Source of the DNA: CAZOWW01 sp964583765
GTDB lineage: Bacteria; Actinomycetota; Actinomycetes; Actinomycetales; Kineosporiaceae
Reading direction: 5' to 3'
Assembly: GCA_964583765.1 (NCBI GenBank)
Contig: CAZOWW010000095.1
Span: 1 to 23,575 of the forward strand
DNA length: 23,575 bases
Shown here: in pieces, positions 20,538-23,575 of the stretch
Numbering within the stretch: position 1 is the first letter of the stretch
How the letters are laid out: every line of letters begins with the position of its first letter
Program-made: the position numbers and the translations under genes
Notes under the pieces: model-generated
The model's input: only the letters and a program-made list of their open reading frames with translations
Databases searched by the model: none
What the model was told of the DNA's origin: nothing

Positions 20538-22601
20538 ATGGTCACCCTCACCACCACGCCCCCTGACCCGTCCGGAACGGGCGATCTCCATTCCACCCGC
20601 CGCCCGCGATCCCGGCCGCTGTGGTCGGTCGCGGTGATCGCGCTCCTCGCGGGCGGTGTCGCGGGCACCGCGACGACTGCCGCCGCCGCGTCGAACGTCA
20701 CGTTCGACACCGGCTCGGGGCTCGTGTTCACGGTCAGCGGCACGAACGGCGATCTCACCTCCCTGAAGCACAACGGGGTGGAGTTGGCCGCATCCGGCCA
20801 GGCAGCGGGACAGTTCGAGTCCGGGTGGACGTCGGCCGACGTCTCCACCCGGACCTTCGACAGCGGCAACTCCGAGCTGATCACCGTGGCCAACACCAGC
20901 ATCGGGGTCACGCAGTACTACTTCGCGCGCAAGGGCGACAACACCATCTACCTGGCCACGAACATCGCCCAGGCGCTCAACCCGGGCGAGGCCCGGTTCA
21001 TCAGCCGGGTCAACAGTTCTCTGCTCCCCAACTCGCCCGTCGCGGCCAGGACCGCGGGAGCCACGGTCACGGTCGAGGGCTCGGACGTCTACGGATTCTC
21101 GGACGGGACCACCGCCTCGAAGTTCTACAGCTCGCAGAGATTGATCGCCCAGAGGCCCTACGGTGCGAGTGGGAACGGGCACGGCGTGTTCATCATTCCC
21201 GGAACTGAGGAAATGACCTCGGGGGGTCCGTTCTTCCGGGACATCGAGGTGAACAACGCCGGGGCGGCCACGAACCTCACGCACTACCTGTTCAGCGGGC
21301 ACGCCCAGACCGAGGCCATGCGTACCGGCCTCCACGGTCCGTACGCGATGGCGGTGACGAGCGGCAGCGCCCCCTCCGCGACCAACCTGGACTTCCTGTC
21401 CTCGTACATTCCGGGGCTCCTGTCGGTCGCCCAGCGCGGCACGGTCGCGGGGACCGCCTCCGGTTCCTGGGGTGGTCTGGCGGTCACGGCCGCGCTCGCC
21501 GGATCGAACGGCCAGTACTGGGCACCGGTGCAGAGCGGCAGCTTCTCCATCGGCAAGGTCCGGCCGGGCAGCTACACCGCCACGCTCTACGCGGGGGAAC
21601 TGGCGATCGGCAGCTCGTCGGTCACCGTCTCGGCGGGGGGCACCTCGACCGTCTCGCTGTCGGGCAGCGTGCCGGCGGCCGGCACCGTGTTCCAGCTCGG
21701 CACCTTCGACGGCACGCCTCAGGGCTTCCTCAATGCTGACAAGATCGAGACGATGCACCCCTCGGACGTGCGCATGGCGAACTGGAAGGTCGGCCCCGTG
21801 AACGCCTCCGCGGGTGCTTCAGCAGTGCCGATGGCGCTGTTCCAGGCGGTCAACTCGCCGCTGACCATCGACTTCCCGCTCAGCTCGGTACCGTCGAGCG
21901 GTGTCCGGCTGCGCATCGGCATCACGGTCGGGTTCGCCGGGGGCCGTCCCCAGGTCAGCATCGGCGGCTGGAGCTCCCCCGCGAGTGACTCACCGGCCTC
22001 GACGAACCTGAACTCGCGCAGCATCACCCGCGGCACCTGGCGTGGGGTCAACCAGATGTACACGTTCGCCGTCCCGGCCAGCGCCCTGCGCGCCGGCACC
22101 AACACCCTGAGCATCTCGGTGCTCAGCGGGAGCAGCGGATCCGCATATCTGAGCCCGTCCTTCGTTCTCGACGCGATCGCTCTCGACTCCGGCTCCGGGT
22201 CACCGGTGACGACGACCACCGCCCCCACTACCACGACGCGGGCCACCACGACGTCCACGACCACCGCCACCACCCGAACCTCCTCCACGACGGGAGGTGG
22301 GGGCGGCTCCGGCGGGTGCACCGCCGCCTACTCGATCGGTAGTGCCTGGTCCGGCGGCTTCGTCGGCGACGTCACGGTGACGGCGAACTCGGCGATCACG
22401 TCGTGGAACGTCACGCTCACCCTGCCCTCCGGAACCACGATCACCGGTCTGTGGGGTGGCACGAACAGCGGCACCACCGGCACCGTCCACGTCACGAACG
22501 TCGCCTACAACGGCACCCTCGGTGCGGGGCAGTCGACCAGCTTCGGCTTCCAGGCGACCGGCAGCGGGAGCGGCGTGACCGCGTCCTGTTCGGCGGGCTG
22601 A
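20538..22601 (+). CDS. Secreted rhamnogalacturonan lyase (PL4-like) with C-terminal CBM2
   Basis: 687 residues. A long N-terminus with a basic region (RRPRSRPLW) and hydrophobic core to about residue 50 is a signal peptide, with cleavage near AAA-ASN. The lyase domain (about 52-295) has the PL4 pattern, including SKFYSS (Lys195) and SGHAQTEAMRTGLHGPYAM (His255); these two are 60 residues apart, as I recall for the catalytic Lys150 and His210 of the fungal enzyme. A fibronectin-III-like domain (about 300-376), a beta-sandwich carbohydrate-binding-like domain (about 380-545), a Thr-rich linker and a CBM2 (593-687, closed by two Cys) follow. The enzyme would cleave rhamnogalacturonan I by beta-elimination outside the cell. 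In the CBM2 two binding aromatics look conserved (SAW and LWGG) but the third is Tyr (VAYNGTL) rather than Trp. The ATG at 20538 has AGGA upstream. Confidence 0.93.
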   Translation: MVTLTTTPPDPSGTGDLHSTRRPRSRPLWSVAVIALLAGGVAGTATTAAAASNVTFDTGSGLVFTVSGTNGDLTSLKHNGVELAASGQAAGQFESGWTSADVSTRTFDSGNSELITVANTSIGVTQYYFARKGDNTIYLATNIAQALNPGEARFISRVNSSLLPNSPVAARTAGATVTVEGSDVYGFSDGTTASKFYSSQRLIAQRPYGASGNGHGVFIIPGTEEMTSGGPFFRDIEVNNAGAATNLTHYLFSGHAQTEAMRTGLHGPYAMAVTSGSAPSATNLDFLSSYIPGLLSVAQRGTVAGTASGSWGGLAVTAALAGSNGQYWAPVQSGSFSIGKVRPGSYTATLYAGELAIGSSSVTVSAGGTSTVSLSGSVPAAGTVFQLGTFDGTPQGFLNADKIETMHPSDVRMANWKVGPVNASAGASAVPMALFQAVNSPLTIDFPLSSVPSSGVRLRIGITVGFAGGRPQVSIGGWSSPASDSPASTNLNSRSITRGTWRGVNQMYTFAVPASALRAGTNTLSISVLSGSSGSAYLSPSFVLDAIALDSGSGSPVTTTTAPTTTTRATTTSTTTATTRTSSTTGGGGGSGGCTAAYSIGSAWSGGFVGDVTVTANSAITSWNVTLTLPSGTTITGLWGGTNSGTTGTVHVTNVAYNGTLGAGQSTSFGFQATGSGSGVTASCSAG

Positions 22602-22619
22602 CCCGTCGACCGGCGTGGA

Positions 22620-23087
22620 TCAACGGACCAGGACGGTGACCTCGTGGTGGACCGGGGTCCTGATCGATCGCGCGATGAAGCAGTAGTCGGCGACCCGGTC
22701 GTGAAGTGCCTCGGCCACGGCGGGATCGCCGCCGGCGTCGATCGTGACCGTCGGGTGCAGGGTGATGCTGTCGAACTGCCCGGCGCCACTGCTCTCCTCG
22801 GTCATCAGCGCAGTGGGGTGGTCCTCGTAGGCCGTGACGACGAGCCCCGCCTCGGCGGCCAGGCCCAGGTACCAGAGCAGGTGGCACTGGGCGACCGACG
22901 CGAGGTAGAGCTCCTCCGGGTTCCAGCGGGTGGGGTCACCGCGGAACGCGGGATCCGAGGACGCGCGGATCGGGGCATGATCGGGGGCCGTGACATCGTG
23001 ATCGCGCGAATAGGCGCGCAGGGTCCGCGTGCCGGATCCCGTGTTCCCGGTCCAGGTCAGAGCGATCTCGTAGTGGTGTCGGGTCAC
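22620..23087 (-). CDS. OsmC-family protein
   Basis: 155 residues. The OsmC/Ohr fold is indicated by RWNPEELYLASVAQCHLLWY, in which Cys68 is the peroxidatic cysteine, and by VADYCFIARSI with Cys136, the second redox cysteine, so thiol-dependent peroxidase activity towards organic hydroperoxides is plausible. The family also includes proteins of other uses, and which branch this belongs to is not clear; the NPEELYLASVAQCH motif is typical of the broader OsmC group rather than of Ohr itself. Soluble, cytoplasmic. The start is a GTG at 23085-23087 with GGGGGAT upstream. It converges on the lyase gene (18 bp between stops) and is likely a single-gene unit. Confidence 0.9.
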   Translation of the reverse strand: MTRHHYEIALTWTGNTGSGTRTLRAYSRDHDVTAPDHAPIRASSDPAFRGDPTRWNPEELYLASVAQCHLLWYLGLAAEAGLVVTAYEDHPTALMTEESSGAGQFDSITLHPTVTIDAGGDPAVAEALHDRVADYCFIARSIRTPVHHEVTVLVR

Positions 23088-23225
23088 CTGTCATCCCCCT
23101 CGGTGGAGTGTGGCGGCATGTCCTGCTGAAGGCACACGCATCAGGAGAAGGCTTCCTGCCCGCGGACGCCACCGCACGAGGCCCGGTGGAGTCCCGCCGG
23201 GCGTCGGGTGCCCAGGAACGGGGCC

Positions 23226-23280
23226 GGGGCAGAGCCAGGTGCCGGGGTCGGGGCGGGTGCCACGAACAGGGCCGGGTGCC
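23226..23280. repeat. Three 18-19 bp direct repeats ending in GGTGCC
   Basis: Units of 18, 18 and 19 bases, GGGGCAGAGCCAGGTGCC, GGGGTCGGGGCGGGTGCC and ACGAACAGGGCCGGGTGCC, lie end to end. The last unit forms the left arm of the hairpin at 23268-23306. They are more diverged than the 16-bp repeats at 20138. Confidence 0.45.
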
Positions 23281-23306
23281 ACCCGGAAGGGGTGGCACCC
23301 GGCCCT
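23268..23306 (-). terminator. Strong hairpin after the Ro60 gene
   Basis: AGGGCCGGGTGCCACCC (23268-23284) and GGGTGGCACCCGGCCCT (23290-23306) are exact reverse complements around a 5-base loop. The hairpin begins 18 bp past the stop of the minus-strand Ro60 gene, the expected place for a terminator. No U-tract follows, as is common in actinomycetes. Confidence 0.7.
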
Positions 23307-23324
23307 GCGGTCCCGTCCGCCGGG

Positions 23325-23575
23325 TCAGGCCCCGCGGGCGAACTCGGCGATCAGGGACGGGACGGCGCCGTCGAAGCCGACGACATCGAGCATGCCCGGA
23401 TCCGTGGGGTCGGCGATCGTGAACTCGGTCGCGGTCATGCCCACGACCACGAGGCGTGCGGGGATTCCGGTCCTGCGCCGGTACTCCCGTAGCGCCTGGT
23501 GGGGGTGGACCGACCCGGCCCAGGTCTCGTTGTCGGTGTAGACGCGTTCGACGTCGTCATAGTGGGTGACGACCC
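23325..23575 (-). CDS. rsr: Bacterial Ro60 (TROVE/vWA) RNA-binding protein, C-terminal part
   Basis: The frame enters from the right edge, so only the last 83 residues are seen. They match the end of the vWA-like domain of Ro60/Rsr proteins: VERVYTDNETWAGSVHPHQA, LREYRRRTGIPARLVVVGMT, FTIADPTDPGMLDVVGFDG and a final LIAEFARGA. Ro60 is a ring-shaped protein that binds misfolded or fragmentary RNA and Y RNAs, and in bacteria helps stress-time rRNA decay or RNA quality control. The HEAT-repeat TROVE ring and the metal-site DxSxS motif of the vWA domain lie outside the window. A hairpin follows the stop. No RtcB or Y RNA gene is visible here; the KptA gene 8 kb away is the only other RNA-end-processing gene. 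The symbol follows the Deinococcus name and is applied by family only. Confidence 0.88.
   Translation of the reverse strand, partial: VVTHYDDVERVYTDNETWAGSVHPHQALREYRRRTGIPARLVVVGMTATEFTIADPTDPGMLDVVGFDGAVPSLIAEFARGA

Larger units (their letters stand above)
23088..23324. other. Intergenic region between the Ro60 and OsmC genes
   Basis: No gene is supported in about 237 bases. The region holds the GC-rich repeats and the strong hairpin annotated separately. A Y-RNA-like gene was looked for and not recognised here; it would more often lie upstream of the Ro60 gene, beyond the window. Confidence 0.45.

Noticed and set aside
20493..21758. 421-aa minus-strand open frame
   Set aside because: Antisense to the rhamnogalacturonan lyase domain, Arg/Gly-rich shadow.
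23088..23324. Y RNA gene next to Ro60
   Set aside because: No tRNA-like module or conserved stem could be recognised; the sequence is explained by direct repeats and a hairpin.

Overview
High-GC DNA with GTG starts, long antisense shadow ORFs, SARP/AfsR-type regulators, a LacI-type sugar regulator and a CBM2-tailed secreted polysaccharide lyase points to an actinomycete (Actinomycetota). A methyl-accepting chemotaxis protein and several c-di-GMP enzymes suggest a motile, plant-matter-degrading lineage, perhaps Kineosporiales or a relative; that placement is inference. No rRNA, tRNA, CRISPR array, insertion sequence or phage gene is visible.

Layout. 1-676 (-): N-terminal part of an HTH-less LacI-type sugar-sensor protein running off the window. 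677-1192: gene-free, with tandem repeats and a 14-bp inverted repeat. 1193-1576 (-): small secreted SH3-like protein with a long structured leader. 1776-4802 (-) and 5051-6895 (+): two divergent AfsR-like STAND regulators, one with a TPR tail and one without. 6907-7617 (-): unknown protein. 7658-9658 (-): full-length LacI-like sensor fused to a GGDEF domain, a paralogue of the first gene. 10033-10554 (+): two-TM protein with a Pro/Gly tail. 10562-10888 (-): remnant of a GNAT acetyltransferase. 10911-11432 (+): PNPOx-like flavoprotein. 11508-13127 (-): chemoreceptor. 13411-13968 (-): HAD-like protein, back to back with 14045-14926 (+) LysR regulator, which overlaps 14923-15621 (+) KptA RNA 2'-phosphotransferase. 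15570-15827 (-): small unknown protein. 16021-17028 (-): chimeric gene, a glycoside-hydrolase-like fragment joined to a LacI sensor domain. 17057-18598 (-): GAF-GGDEF diguanylate cyclase. 18811-20004 (-): FIST sensor protein. 20538-22601 (+): secreted rhamnogalacturonan lyase (PL4) with CBM2. 22620-23087 (-): OsmC-family protein. 23325-23575 (-): C-terminal end of a bacterial Ro60 (TROVE/vWA) protein.

How the parts may work together. The most coherent theme is sensing of plant-derived carbohydrate or other small ligands coupled to c-di-GMP and chemotaxis: two cytosolic sugar-binding-like sensors (one demonstrably fused to GGDEF), a GAF-GGDEF enzyme, a FIST sensor and a chemoreceptor lie within 20 kb of a pectin-backbone lyase. 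A second, smaller theme is RNA repair and quality control (KptA, Ro60). The links between genes are inferred from proximity and domain content. The least expected items are the chimeric LacI gene, the paralogous HTH-less LacI sensors, the KptA/LysR/HAD cluster with a probable leaderless promoter, and three unrelated-looking GC-rich triple tandem repeats in intergenic DNA.
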